From the NCBI GenBank assembly GCA_022539475.1, contig VCMS01000448.1, forward strand, positions 1 through 29,669: a stretch of 29,669 nt of DNA. Reading direction: 5' to 3'. Shown here in pieces: positions 1-11,956 of this stretch. The DNA is from Gracilaria domingensis (taxonomy: Eukaryota > Rhodophyta > Florideophyceae > Gracilariales > Gracilariaceae). How positions within the stretch are numbered: position 1 is the stretch's first letter; the number at the start of each line of letters is the position of its first letter. The position numbers were made by a program, and so were the translations under genes. The notes under the pieces are model-generated. The model saw only the letters and a program-made list of their open reading frames with translations, ran no database searches and was not told the origin of the DNA.

Positions 1-120
1 GTTTCGATTGATACCGGGCGGGTGTTTGTCGGTGTCGTTGAATTCATTCTCCTCGTTTTTTCTGCGCGGCTTTTCGGGAAGATGGTGGTGAAGGTTTTTG
101 TTCGCACCGAAATTTGGGTC

Positions 121-1560
121 ATGCATCGATGATGTCAGCTGTCATGCAGACAACACCGATAGCGGTTCGACCCAGTTCGGGAGATTGCTGACGGATTCTC
201 GACGTTTGGATTTGCACAACTGCTTCCCAAGGGATGTGGTGTGGCGAAGTTTCATTTCCGGACTCTTGGTAAAGTAGTGTCTGTTTTTTGAGTTCCGAAG
301 CCAGGTGGCTCTGTTGATACAACGCCTGTGTTCACCCGAAGCATCTGACTGCCGTGATACGGACGCTTTGTTTGTGATCTCCGGAGGGATGGGAGTTGCT
401 ACAAAGGACCTTGGTCCTTTGTCAGCGAGTCCATGGAAATGCTGTCGATCTCAGACAGATTATTTTCTGATATCAAACTCAGAGAGTTGTAGCAGATATT
501 GCGCGGAGTTGATCGACTTCCTCGATTATCGAGATGATTGGTTTTCTGAAGCCTCACCATGAGAGAGTTTATAACTGTTAAGTTGAAACCAAAGTGTGAA
601 ACGGAATTTGATGCTTGGAAGAGCCTTTTGAGAGCCAAGAAGGATCCCCCGGATGCACGGTGTTTGATGGTTTCCGGTTCTGGAAAGGAAGCGTAAGTCC
701 GGTTCCACGGCGTACTCTGAAAGAGATCGGCCGCTCCTTCGAGAGTTTTAATCATGACAGTTTATACTCATGCCACATCGGATTCGAGTTTGCTTGACCG
801 ACTCATCGGATACGTGAACTTCCCTGCGGAAGAGTGCGAAAGGCGTTCCGTGTCAAGACGGTAGAAGTTGTCGGAAAGGAAATCTGAGAGAAAGCGTACG
901 AAGTCATGCTGGTTTTAGTTCGCGACACCGGCAAGACGGTTCACTCTCGTATGAGCAGTCTGACAGGAGAGTCTACGTCAGATGTGTCGTCACTCTCCTT
1001 CGGATTTGAATTGGTTTGAACACTTGGCGGCGAGAGTAGATGAGTTGCATCTCACAGCATTTTGGGTCTTCGCCGGAAGCCGAACTTCGCAGAGGTGCAG
1101 CTTGACGATGACGAATGATCCCGCGTGGTTACACGTGAAGGGTACCCTGCTGGTGTTCGACAGGTTGCTTCTGAGCGGAACTGCAAGGTTTGGAGTAGAG
1201 GAAAGACCTGAGGTCAGTACTCGTCGCCGCAACTTGCTTTGCACACGCTCGTCATGTTGGCGAGGCGGCACGGTGCTTGTTACGGATGTTTACCAGTTTG
1301 GGCATCGGGCAACCGCAGTGCAGTTCCCACTTGGATTGTCGACCATTATTGGGGAAATTATGAATTACTAGCCACCTGAGGCATGGCTCTGTGTCGAGGC
1401 ATCTATAAGTCGAAGTGATTGAACGAAACGATTTTGAAATAGTGGAAACACGGTTAGGTAGAACCACGACGTGGTGGAGAATTCTCCAAGACGCGGGACT
1501 TTTCAGTGTCACCAGGATGGGTCTAAATGAGTGCATTCGGTGCGACTGTCCGAAAACTGA
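121..1560 (+). pseudogene. Gag-like gene, unit 1 (frameshifted copy)
   Basis: Broken copy of the Gag-like gene that is intact at 17471-18889. The start region with the cluster of ATG codons is at about 120-150 and the stop equivalent (a short A run followed by CTGA) is at 1558-1560. Coding sequence is spread over all three frames; fragments are readable at 305-562, 615-797 and 982-1371. The CCHC zinc knuckle region near 1274-1320 keeps the cysteine and histidine codons approximately but is shifted out of frame by an added base. Nearly all differences from unit 3 are one- or two-base indels rather than substitutions, so sequence quality may explain them better than decay. Confidence 0.7.
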
Positions 1561-3506
1561 TTTCGGGAGCCTCCATTCGGGAGGGTGGACTGTGAACAAG
1601 GGTCATCGCAACCTGAGGGTTTGCCGCGTCGCTACCCGATTGAAGATCCTTTCGAAGAAGATATCTTTTATGCCCTTGCGGGATTCGCACCCTGAGATGG
1701 TCAACTCGTTCGGCCGTGGACGGAAGGTCATCGAAGCGTCCGGGAACGTGTATATGCTTCAAAGAGGAAGTTACAAACGGTTCACGAGAGCCGACTCGCG
1801 TTCTCTACGCATCCCATGGTTCATCATGTTGTCTATTGATACCGGAGCGGTCCCAACTATAGTCTGGGAAGTCGTTTTCTTCCGCCAGAAGGTCAATGCA
1901 CTATCGTTACGGTCCCCTGATGGAGAATGTGATGCAGGAATCGCCCATTCGACGATGGCAGGTGATGCCAGAGGTATGGTTTCGTGTTAGGAAGAACCGG
2001 CGTTCGTTAGGTTGGGGTGTGGTGAGAGACGGTCTGTGGCAGCGCGGGCCGATGTGTGGCTGCGGTGTGATTGTGGGCGGACGGGTCGCGATGTGAGGTT
2101 AGAGAAGACCTGGCGAGACTTTCGAGGGGTGAGAGCTGTAGAGGGGGTGGGTGGTGTTGTGGAGTGGGTGCTGGGGAAAAGAGGTGGGAGAGAGCGGGGC
2201 AAGAGGAAGGCGTCCGCGAGCGGTAAGGGCGTGGCTGGGAGGGAGGTAGCAGGTATGAAGTCTCAAGTGCTTGAGTTCGAGGAGGTAGCGTTTGTCGGGG
2301 AGTTTTGTCGATAACCGCCGATGTCCCAACGTGGTGTTAGGGGGCTGTTGCAGAGTGAGAGAGGAATGAGCTTGCAGATTGTGCGATCCAGTTACCGTGT
2401 CTTGTTGAGAGTAGTGATGTCGGTGTGTGCGGGAGAGAGCCGGGCTTTGTGAAGGTGGGAAAGTTGTGTTCGAGGTTCGTGGGGTGTGGGAAGCGGTGGG
2501 TGTGCGGGAGTTCCGGCAGGGACGCGTGAGAGGAGGGAGGAGAGTGTGGTGTGAAACTAAGTGGCGGGCGCGCCTTTGAGTATTTTGTGCCAGATTGTGG
2601 TGTTGCAGATGTTGTCGGCTTGTCGTGATAGAGGCTCGAGAGGCTGGGAGAGAGTGGGAAAGGGCGCCCTTGTGTTTTGAAGACGCGTCGCGGCTATGCG
2701 AGGGTTGTGTGCGAGCGTGTGGAGAAGGGCGTCCTAGAACAGGATGTGTGGAGAGTTGGAGTGGCGCGTGGTTTGAAGGAGGTCGTGAGTGTTGGTGAAG
2801 TGCTGGTTGCGGGTGAGTTGAGGGCTGCACCACTGCGTGGTGAGGTGTGGGTTGAGTGTGTGAAAGGAAGGAACGCTCACTTTCGTCCGTTGTGGGTAGT
2901 CTCTTTGTGATTCGAGCGCGCGTAGGGGGAGAGCGTGGTGAGGAGTGTGGGTGGTGGTCTAAGGGAGAGGATAGGTCTCTCGCATGTGTCTAGACGACGG
3001 GGGCATGTGTGTGTGCGGAGATGCGTGAGGAGGGCTGATGAGTGAGAGGGAAGGAGAGCGGTGTGTAGTGGAAGTGTGTGTGGAATTGTTGGGTCGTGAG
3101 CGACGCAGGTTGGTGGAGGATTCTTGGAGCGGGGGGGGGAATGTCGGGGGAGATAGTGGTCGTTCTATCGTATCTGAACCGCGGATTGAGGGTGAGAGCG
3201 CAGAAGGGATGTTGATGGTACGGGTAGGAGAGCGGTTTGTGTCCAGAGGGAAAGTGAGTGTGCACGATGTGAGGGGCTCGATGAAGGAGAGGAAATGCGT
3301 CTAGCAGAGGTGCGGAGGGGTTGTAAGGACGCCTGTGGCCGAGAGAGTGGTAGTAATGGGGGCGGGATGGAGGGGAAGGTGTACGGCTCAATTCAGTTCG
3401 CCGGCGTGTGAGGATGGAGAGTTGAGAGCGCGTGCGAGGGTTGCTGTGTCGAGCGCTGGATTCCTGAAGAGCAGCTGACTTTCTTTGGAACACGATTGCT
3501 AGTTGA
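1561..3506 (+). pseudogene. Truncated Pol gene, unit 1 (frameshifted, G-rich)
   Basis: Copy of the protease plus partial-RT gene of unit 3. A 191-codon open stretch (1415-1990) still carries the aspartic protease active-site triad (codons for Asp-Thr-Gly from 1838) in a context matching unit 3. From about 2000 the copy becomes G/T-rich and the frame is lost, although landmarks can be aligned: the sequence downstream of the second protease motif near 2110 and the RT fingers segment near 2930-2995. The stop equivalent is at 3504-3506. After the DYR position the sequence follows the same non-RT sequence as in unit 3. Confidence 0.65.
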
Positions 3507-6500
3507 GTGGGTGGACGTTTTCCTGAATGTAGAGATTGTTTGTGGGTGTTTGCTTTGTTTCGTGAGTTTCTGAGTGAGTCATCTCTTACTCACCGCGAAC
3601 GGTTATTTCTATGGGGGTGCAGGAGAGACGGGTGCGCAGTTGAGGAGAAGTGATCGTCGTGCAGTGAGTGCTGTGCTTTCGTGTAAGCAGACTCTACTTG
3701 AGTTCTATGGAATAGCTTTGTTCGTGGTGGTTACCATTGGTGTTTTTTTCACGCTCGACTACGGGTAAGTTTCAGCGTGGAGAGTGCGGGTTTTTTCCGG
3801 AGTGCGTGGGATGAGCGTGTGCGGTGGTGCGATTTGAGTAGTCTCCAAACCAAGGAATGATTGCTTGGGAGTGTACGGGTGGTGGTTGGATGTGTGTGTG
3901 TGAAGGTGCGTAAGGTCGTGGGAGTGGTTGCGCGTAGGGCTACGTGAGTGGTTCCCAGTTTTCTGATTCGTTTGTGTGGACTACAGAGTGTGACTATGAT
4001 GGTGGAAATGTCTATTGTTGGAAGTGCGTGGGCGGGAGAATGAGATCGGGTGGTGGTAGTGTGGGATGTTGGGACGGTGCGTGGTTTGTCACCAAGGTTC
4101 GTGAGTGTGTTTGGTGGTATGTTGTTGCTAGTATGACTTTGAAGGTTTGTGCGCAGGAGTCCGGGCGAACGGAGTTTATCTGGTCACGATTCCGTCAAGG
4201 GGCTAGACCACCGATATGCTTTGTAATGTGAGCCGACTTGTGGGCTCGCGCTAAAGGAGGGGGAGGTAGCTGGGCGAAACCGCTGTTCGGTTTAGGGTTG
4301 GGGCCGTTGATGGTTCCAGTTTCTGAACCTGGATCAGAGAGGTTCTGCCTGACGGAAGGACGGGCGTGTGGTAAGTTTGGGGGGTAATGGGAGGCTGAGG
4401 CTGGATTGAAGGCTTGGGTGGAGCAGCGCAGTTGGTTGTAAGGAGGGAAGTTCGCGTTTCGGGATGTCGTGAAATCTTTGCAGGGAGGCTGTTACGGATG
4501 TTCTAGACGTGTTCTGTGAATTCGGTGTGGCATTCGATGTTTCCCTGCGCTTAGTGGCGTGGTGGTGGGACGTGGCGACGAGATCGGGTTGTTGCTCGAG
4601 AAAACCTGAGATGTATTGGGTTTGGCTGAGTAGGCGCGGGGCGCAGGGGGGTGGAGAGTGGCGGTTTGGGGATGTTGTGCCCGGGTCGGCTCTGGGATTG
4701 GCTGGTCAGTTGATTCTTGACGCCGTCTGGTGTTGATTCGGTGCTGACGGGCTTTTGGGAGAGAGTCGGGGGAGGTGTGCGCATAATGCTTCTCTGCGGG
4801 TGTAAGAGGTGTCGGATTGTTTTTGTGCAGGGCGGCGCAGTGGAGTGAAAGTCAGTTGGGAATGTATTGGATGAGAGAGTGGGGATTATTATAGTGAGAA
4901 GGCGCGGCTGGGTTTGATGCAATCGGCCGCAAGCGAAAAGAACGCATGTGACTGTATTACTTCTGTGTGGGCAGAGGTGCACTCCGATATGCTCGCATGC
5001 AGCGAACCCGTGCCAAGACGTTCGGTGAATGCTGGGCCTCTGTAGTCGCACAGTTGTGGATCAATTCGACTTTTATATTGACGCGCGTGGAAGATGGAGT
5101 GTGTGGAGCAGCAGAAGAGGCCGGTTTGTGTCGGTGTTGTGGAAGCCATTCCTGGGGTCGGAGACGCGGAGTGTGTGTGTAGAGATGATGAGGCTTTACG
5201 GTTGAGGAGGAGGTGTCTAAGTACGGCCCTGAATGGTAGGGAAGTGTGCAGCCATGATGGGGGTGGAGTGTTGAGCGGTGGCGACGGTGTGTGGCAGTGG
5301 CTACGCGTGGGCACGGAGGAGAGGGCTGGCCGGTTTTATGTGTCTGCGAAGTTGTTTTGAGTGCGGAGACGTTGGTCGGTTGAGGGGGCGCGCAGGCTGT
5401 ACAGCCAATGTAGCAGAGGCCTGGTGGTGCAGCTGCTAAGGTGGGGAGCGGCCAATAAATTAGAGGTTATTTGATTGTTTTGGCGTGCTGGGACGGGGGG
5501 GGGCGCTGAGAGGGAAGTGGGACGATGAGTGGAGCATGGCTTGCGGACTGGGTGGGATCGTGGGGGAAGTCGCCCAATTCGGATGCATGGCACAACTCCA
5601 GGTGTCAGAGTGCAGAACGCAGATGATGGTGTTGCATTGCTGGATGCGATCAGCGCGGAATGAAATTAGAGTGGATATTTTCACGGTTTCTGGTACGGGG
5701 CAGTCGTGGTGAATGATGTCCGGCGACGTGCCGCAGGAACTGGTCCCAGATGTACATGGGAGTGCCGAGTGCGAGTTCAGCGGTGGCAGAGGGGGTATGC
5801 GCAGAATGGGTTTTTTTTCCGCTAAGTTGAAGTCAAGAAAGCTACTCGCATCGGTGTTCTTTGGCCTACGTGTATTTATGAATAACGTTTGACTGTGTTG
5901 TAAGGGAATAGGCAGGGATCCAGGCATGTGTGGCCGAAACGAAAGTCCGTATAGCCCTGAGGTGAGGTTGGAGGTTCAGGACAGGTAGCGGCGTGACTTT
6001 TGCAGTTTGTTCTACAGGCTGTTATTCCGATCTCGGCGAATGGATTCAAACCGCTTTGCGAAGTGAAGTGTGAACAGCGTTTTCATGGAACCATACGTGT
6101 GGAAGAAAGTGGTCAATAGAACGCTGTGCCTCGTGGCATGGAATGGTGTGAGAGAGGTGGAGGAGTGGGGGTGATGAGTACATTGTCTATTCAGGAATAG
6201 ACTGGTTGGCGTCGAGGACATGGATGAAATGTCGCGTTGAGAGACTCTCGAATTGGAGAATGGACGTCACTCAGGGAGGTGTCTCAGCTGGATGTGAGGG
6301 GCCCTAACGGGAGTTGAGCCAATATTGTTGGAAGTTTTTGGTGGTTGCACATGCGACTGCACGGCATTGAAGCAATCGCGTTAGATGGATCTCTGTGTAA
6401 AGCCGTGTTGTGAGAGGTGAAGGCGAGTCGTGATCGGTGAAGTGACGGGCTGGTGTTGTTTTGTGAAAGGAAGAATCGGCGTCAGTGGTGTGTGGGGAGG

Positions 6501-7670
6501 ATGGTCTTGGTTTGCAGGAAAAGAGTGTTGTGAGGAGTACGCGAGGTGGGGATAAGAAGATGTGACAGTCAACGGGGGCGAAGTGAAGCCGTGGTTGCCT
6601 CGTTGCGTAGAAATACCGAGTTGGTGTATGCATGCACCTTTTTTTCGGGGGTTGTGTTTGGTGTATGGCACCGGGGTGTCGTGGTCGGGGATAGCGGCAT
6701 GATCGGTGCAGTATGTTGAGATACTGGGGGTGCGTTGGGATGGTGGCGAGAGGGATGGGGTGCGAGGGGTGGAGGCAGTGGATGGAGCCAGGGGCAACGG
6801 GTGGGTGCAGGGGGTCGTGTTGTTGCGGGTGGGGGGCGGCGCAGTTGAGAGAGGTGGGAGGGAATTGTTCGTCGTGTGGGTGAAAGTGATGTGGGGTGGT
6901 ATCGTGCCTGAAGGGAGTAGTTTTAGTGTGGAGTTTCAGATTGTCCGGCACACGCTATGTCGCCTTTAGGGGGAATGTTGGAATGATGCTGTTGAGGCTG
7001 TGTGGTGGTGATCGGGCGGTGGGGGCTACTGAGGAGTGTGAGGAGCAGTTTATGTGAGTTGGTGAAGCAGGCTCCGGTGCGAGGAGATTTCGGTCGTGTG
7101 AGGGAGCGAAGTTGTGGTGTGCGAGTGTCGTGGCGAAGTGCCGGAGTCGGGCTAAGGCGAACAGCGTGAGACCATTGGTATGAACTGTGTGGGCGTGAGC
7201 AGCGGGGATATGTTGTGTGAGAAGGGAGTGTGGGGAGAGCGTGAGAGAGAGGACGGCGTGTGTGTTAGAACATAGGGGGGGTTGTTCGGGTCTCTGGCTA
7301 CGAAGGGCGATCTGGACCTCGAAAGGTGAAAGTGGGGAGTTAAGGATCTTGCCGAGGTTAGACCCCGAAGTCTTGTTTGTCAGCCCTGCAGAGTATCTGA
7401 TGTGGATGGGGAAGTAGATATGGACACAAGTGGTCGTGCGAGTTGGCGAGTGATGCTGAAAAGGAGGAACTCTGTGTGAGGTGTGTAATGGTATGATAAC
7501 GGCCGTGCGGTTGAGGAAGTGAATCGTCGTTCGCGAATGTGGATGATGGTGCTATTACACCAGGGTTTATGTCGTGTATATGTTAATGTGTTTTGAATGC
7601 TCGTCAATACGAGTGAAGTGATTTGTTTTCTCTTGTCTTTTTCGGCGCATGCAACTCGGCTATAGGAGGG
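3507..7670 (+). other. Unit 1 3' region, G/T-rich degraded copy
   Basis: This is the counterpart of 20671-24034 in unit 3 and 11957-16458 in unit 2. Anchors that still align are the TGAGTGAGTCA block at 3570-3580, the internal purine tract CTAAAGGAGGGGGA at 4251-4264, the block around 5560-5660 that aligns with 14110-14200 of unit 2, and the block at 7308-7420 that aligns with 23700-23800. In between, C and A positions of the other copies are frequently G here and many extra G are present. No gene can be supported. Long antisense frames here are a by-product of the skew. Confidence 0.6.
4251..4264 (+). other. Internal purine tract, unit 1
   Basis: CTAAAGGAGGGGGA followed by GGTAGC. This matches the internal purine tract of unit 3 (21308-21320) with one extra A. 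It is one of the few short blocks that stay legible inside the G-rich stretch. Confidence 0.45.
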
Positions 7671-7671
7671 A
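7661..7671 (+). other. 3' polypurine tract, unit 1
   Basis: TATAGGAGGGA lies immediately before the LTR that starts near 7675. The cleaner copy at 16459-16471 reads CTAAGGAGGGGGA. In LTR elements this position primes plus-strand DNA synthesis. Two bases are changed or missing relative to unit 2. Confidence 0.5.
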
Positions 7672-7674
7672 TGT

Positions 7675-8488
7675 TGTAGTGCAAAAACTCACCCCTCACG
7701 GGTATCGCTGAGCCGCTTAGGATGGGGTCCAACTGGGATGAGGTTGCTGGGTTTCTTCGTTTCTGAGATGGCCCACTATTGGTATGTGTGGGGATGTCTT
7801 GTTGAATTCCTGGGTAGGTGATAGTGGGTCTTGGAACAATTTGGCTAAGTGGTTCATGGACAGCACGTGGATAGTGTGTAGATTATTAGCTGTGCTACCG
7901 ACCACAGGCTTGGTGCTAGTTCGTACTTCTTCGTAGTTTACAACCCCTTTTTGGCGAACCACGTTTGGGTCCGTCGGCTAAACTATCCTCAGGGCCCTTA
8001 GGAACTCTGTCTTACCTACTGAAGGTCCTTTGTTGTGAATACTGTCGATTCCGGCTAGTGTCAAGCGTCTTGGCTCTTGGATGGCGTCTGCTTTGGACGA
8101 TAGTCTACGCTGGCTTTAGGTTTGGTTCGCCGCCTGTATTGGTTATTTCGGCATTGGTTCGCGTTGTCGTCCGGCCTTCGCACTGTTTCAGCGGTTTGGC
8201 ACGGGCTGTGGCTCGCTTCTGGGTTGGTTTCTTTGAGGCAGTTCCTCGTAATTTACAGTTCCTTTGCCCCTTACTTTCCTTCTCTGGGTTTTTCGGTACT
8301 TGTCTTGATGCACCATCCTTTCTTGTTTCTCACCTCTGTAGTATAGATCCGAGACCGGTGTCGGGTTTACGCACATAGCTAGCCCTCGCTTGAGTGCGGG
8401 ACAGAGGGCGTCTTCTGCTGAGTCTGCCGCATAAAGGAGCAGACTGGGACAGTCTGTGGATAATAGCTTTCGGGTTTTGCGTTTAAAA
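7675..8488 (+). repeat. LTR A (shared by units 1 and 2)
   Basis: About 814 bp, starting TGTAGTGC after the purine tract and ending two bases before the primer-site-like sequence at 8491. It aligns end to end with LTR B (16474-17272) and LTR C (24049-24820). Its terminal CA is degraded (AAAA instead of TACA). Many one-base gains and losses relative to LTR B, few clear substitutions. Open frames at 7965-8378 and 8122-8346 lie inside the LTR, are not preserved in frame in the other LTRs, and are not called as genes. Only one LTR separates the two internal regions. Confidence 0.75.
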
Positions 8489-8490
8489 TT

Positions 8491-8506
8491 TGTCTCCGAC
8501 CTAGAA
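8491..8506 (+). other. Primer binding site, unit 2 (damaged)
   Basis: TGTCTCCGACCTAGAA starts two bases after the end of LTR A. It is the unit 3 primer site with one G and one C missing. Position and spacing support the identification. Confidence 0.45.
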
Positions 8507-8678
8507 GGGATTGTGATCTATTGGTAATGTTACGTGTGGAAATGCTGAAGATTGGGTTCCCTTTAGGAGATTGGTTTCGTGATACAGTGTTTGGTTGGGT
8601 TGGAATCATTCTCTCGTTTTTCTCCCCGGCTTTCGAAGTGGTGGTGTAACGTTTGTTGCACCAAAATTTCGGGTCATC

Positions 8679-10077
8679 ATGATTTGTTCATCGGCTGTCA
8701 TCAGACATACACGCGATGACCGTTGACCGCATTCGGAGAATGCTGACGATTTCCACTGTTGGATTTGCACACTGTTCCTACAAGGATTGGTGTTGGCGAA
8801 GTTTTCATCCGATCTTGGAAAGTAGTGTCTGTTTTGTCGGTTCCCGAAGCAGGTGGTTGTTGATACCACGCCTGTGTTCACGAACATCTGACTGCCGTGA
8901 TACGGAGCTTTGTTGTTCTCAGGATGGAGTCTGCTACCAAAAGACTTGTCCTTGGTCAGCGAGTATTGAGAATGTGTCGATCTCAGACGAGATATTTCTG
9001 ATATTAAACTCAGAGCGTGTCGGCAGGATGATTGCGGTTGGCGATCGAGTTTCCTCGATTATCGAGATGTATTGGTTTTTTGAAGCTCAGCATGAAGGAT
9101 TTGACTGTTAAGTTTGAAGCAAATTGGTGAACGTTTGGATGCATTGGAGAAGCTTTGAAGGCCAAGAAGGATCCCCCCGATGCCACGGTGTTGATGGTTT
9201 CCGTTCTCGTAAAGGGAAGCGTAGTCGGTTACGGCGTTCCTCTCGAAAAGAGATGGCCTCTTCGGAGAGTTTATCAACTGACAATGACTGCATCCACATC
9301 GGATTCGGAGTTATGCTTCGATCATGCGGATACTGAACTTCCCTCCGGAAGAGTGCGAAAGGTTTCCGTTACACGGATAAGAAGTTCTCGAAAGATGATT
9401 GAAAGGAGCGTACAAGTGATGCTGGTTTTAGTTTCTGGACACTGCCGGCAAGACGGTTCACTCTGTAATGAGAGCACGTCTGACAGGGAGACGTCTAGTC
9501 AGATGTGTCGTCATCTCCGTTGGGATTTGAATGGTTTGAACGACTTGCACGGAGATGATGAGGTTGCATCTACCGGAGTATTTTGGGTCTTTCTCCGAAG
9601 CCGGAACTTCGCAGAGGGTCAGCTTTGAGATGCAGAATGATCCTCTGCTTACCACGGTGAAGGTACCCATTGCTGGGTTTGACAGTTGCTCTGGAGCGAA
9701 CTGGTGACGTCAGAAAACTGAGGTCAGGTATATCGGTCGCCGCAACTTCTTTGCACCTCGTCATGTTGGCGAGCGGCACGGTGATTTGTATGATGTTACA
9801 GATTTTGGGCATCGCGCACCGCAGGTGCAGTTCCGGGACTTACGGGAATTGGTCGACGCATTATTGGGAAATATGGATTACTCCACGAGGGGCATTGCTG
9901 CGTGGTGTCGAGGGCATCTTATGAAGTCGCAGTGATGACGAAACGATTTTGGATAATATTGGAAACACGGTTAGCGCGTTCAGAACAAGACGTGTGAGGA
10001 ATTCCTTCCCAAGACGGGACTTTCAGTTCCCAGGGATGGGTCTAAATCGAGTCATTCGTGAGAATGTCGAAAACTGA
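8679..10077 (+). pseudogene. Gag-like gene, unit 2 (frameshifted copy)
   Basis: Copy of 17471-18889 with the same start block (ATG at 8679) and stop equivalent at 10075-10077. Fragments of the protein are readable in different frames at 8716-9111 (N-terminal half and coiled coil) and 9155-9628 (basic region). The zinc knuckle region near 9785-9830 has lost its spacing through added bases. Differences are overwhelmingly one-base indels, often in or beside short runs. Confidence 0.7.
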
Positions 10078-11956
10078 TTTCGGGGAGCCTCCATTTCGGA
10101 GAGGTGCACCTGTGAACAGGGTCATCTGCCAACCTGAGGCTTTGCCGGGGCCTCGGTCCTGATGAAAGATCCTTTCGAGAAGATATCTTTATCACTTGCG
10201 ATTCGCACTCCTGAGATGGTCAACTCGTTCGGGGGTACGGACCGTGGAACGGAAGTGTTCAATCCGGATGAGCGTCGGAACGTGTTTGATGCTGCTCAAA
10301 GAGAAGTTACAAGTTAACGCCGATTGGCTTCTCTGACATCTATGGTTCATCATGTTGCTCATTTGGATACCGGAGCGTCCACTAATATACTGGAATCTGT
10401 TCCTTGCAGGAGTGTTTTTGGGTCAGCACTTATGCCGTTAGGTCCCTGATGGAAATTCGCTGATGCCATGATCGCGCCTATATATGGCATGATACAATTA
10501 TGGTTCGTTAGGAATGACCGGCTGTTTCGTTTAACGTTTGTTGTGTTGCAAAACCTTGCAGCCCCGATTGTGCTCGGTTGTGGATTTTTGCGGGGACCTA
10601 CTATGTGGAGGTCTATATAACCAGACTTTCGAGGGTGGAAGCTGGTAGATGGCTCGTCTGTTCATTTTGCTGGAAAACGTGGATAGGCAAAGAAGCGCTC
10701 GCACGATTAACTCGGCTCGCGGCTGCCACAGCTCAGCATATGAATCTCAAAGGTCTTGAGTCTGCGAAGGTACTCGTTTCCGATTTTGTACCGGGATATC
10801 CTCCGATATGTCAAACTTTGGGTTAACTGGTCTCAACTGAGAGAAATGGACTTGCAGATTGGTGCAGCAGCTTACCGTCTCTTTTGGAGAAGATATGATC
10901 TCGTGTTGCTCGAGCATTACCTTTGTGAAGGTGGGAAACTTTCAGGTTCTTGTTGGCTACTTCTGAGCGTTCCGCGCAGACGCTACAGCAACCAGCAAGT
11001 GTGGTCACAACTATGCGCACTTTTGGAGTATTTTGCCATGATTTGGTGTTTCAGATGTTTGTCGGCTTGTCTGAGTAGAGCTGAAGCTGAGAAGTTGAAT
11101 ACGCCTTTGGGGATTGAACGTGCGGCATTCTCAGTTGTTCACGTATGAGAAGTCGGTCCCTAAACAGGATTGAAGTTGGATACGCCGCCGTGGGTTTGAC
11201 ATTCTGATGTTGTGAAATCTGGTTCCCTACTTGAGGGTGCTGCACGCACTCTGTGGTCTAATCTGTGGTTGATGGCTCTGAACAGGAAGGAAAGCGGCTC
11301 ACTTTCGTTCGTTCGTACGGTCTCTTTTTGATTCGACCCACCGAACGTTGGTGGCACAGTTTCGGTGTCCTAAGAAGGATTTGGTCTCTCCAGTTGTCTA
11401 GACTAGCCATGTTGTCTGAATGCCGTTAGAATCTATGGAATTGAATGCCGATGAAAAACCGGTGTGTACCCTGAATGCTGGGGTCGTTGATGGTTGTCGT
11501 TGATAACAGGTGTTTGGGTGGAGGATTCTTTGCACCATCTCGTTTGTGTATGGCCCGGTGGTTAACCGCGTCTGTGTACGATCGGTAGGTTCCGTACCGC
11601 TGGCTTCTTCTCGTATGTGTACACGGAAATTTCTTGGAGAATAGTTTCGGTTTCTATCGTATCTGAACGATTGATTGTGTGTAAATCAGAAGGGATGTGA
11701 ATGGTACCGGTAGAACGGTTGTTCCCAATGGAAACTGTGATTGCCACTACTGTTTTGAGCCTCATGAAGGAAGAGATTGCGTCACCAGGGATGTCAGTTT
11801 AAACCCTTGCCAGCCGAGTGAGTAGTAAAAGCCCGCATGGGAGGCGAAGCGTTACGCTCAATTCAGTTCCGGCGTTCATGAGGATTTCAACCTGCGCAGG
11901 GTTTGCTTTCAGCCTGATTCCTGGAAGGCACTATTTCTTTGAACACCAGTGGGTGA
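10078..11956 (+). pseudogene. Truncated Pol gene, unit 2 (frameshifted copy)
   Basis: Copy of the unit 3 Pol frame. The protease active-site sequence is near 10364-10380, the region after the second protease motif gives a readable stretch at 10578-10826, and the protease-RT linker is at 10756-11148. The RT fingers motif lies near 11353-11405 with lost bases. It is followed by the same non-RT sequence as in unit 3, and the C-terminal segment is readable at 11818-11953. The stop is at 11954-11956. No RT palm motif is present here either, so the truncation is not specific to unit 3. Confidence 0.7.

Larger units (their letters stand above)
1..7674 (+). mobile_element. Unit 1 internal region (5' edge cut by window)
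   Basis: The first base lies about 90 bp inside the internal region, as judged by alignment of positions 1-120 with 17,363-17,480 of the clean unit, so the primer site and upstream LTR lie outside the window. Order matches unit 3: Gag-like, truncated Pol, 3' region, purine tract near 7662-7671. Positions 1-2000 differ from unit 3 mainly by single-base insertions, deletions and doublings. From about 2000 to 7600 the same sequence is still recognisable in patches (for example the stretches around 2110, 2960, 4250 and 5740) but is overwritten by extra G and T. No reading frame longer than about 190 codons matches the element proteins. Confidence 0.8.

Noticed and set aside
2099..2833. 244-codon antisense open frame and similar ones at 2990-3493, 4551-5314, 5460-5927 and 6304-6951
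   Set aside because: They lie opposite the G/T-rich stretch. The resulting peptides are His/Pro/Thr/Ser-rich low-complexity sequence caused by the skew, and they are not kept in the other units.
7965..8378. Hydrophobic open frame inside LTR A (also 24274-24756 in LTR C)
   Set aside because: The frame differs among the three LTRs and shifts with single-base indels; the hydrophobic character comes from a pyrimidine-rich stretch.
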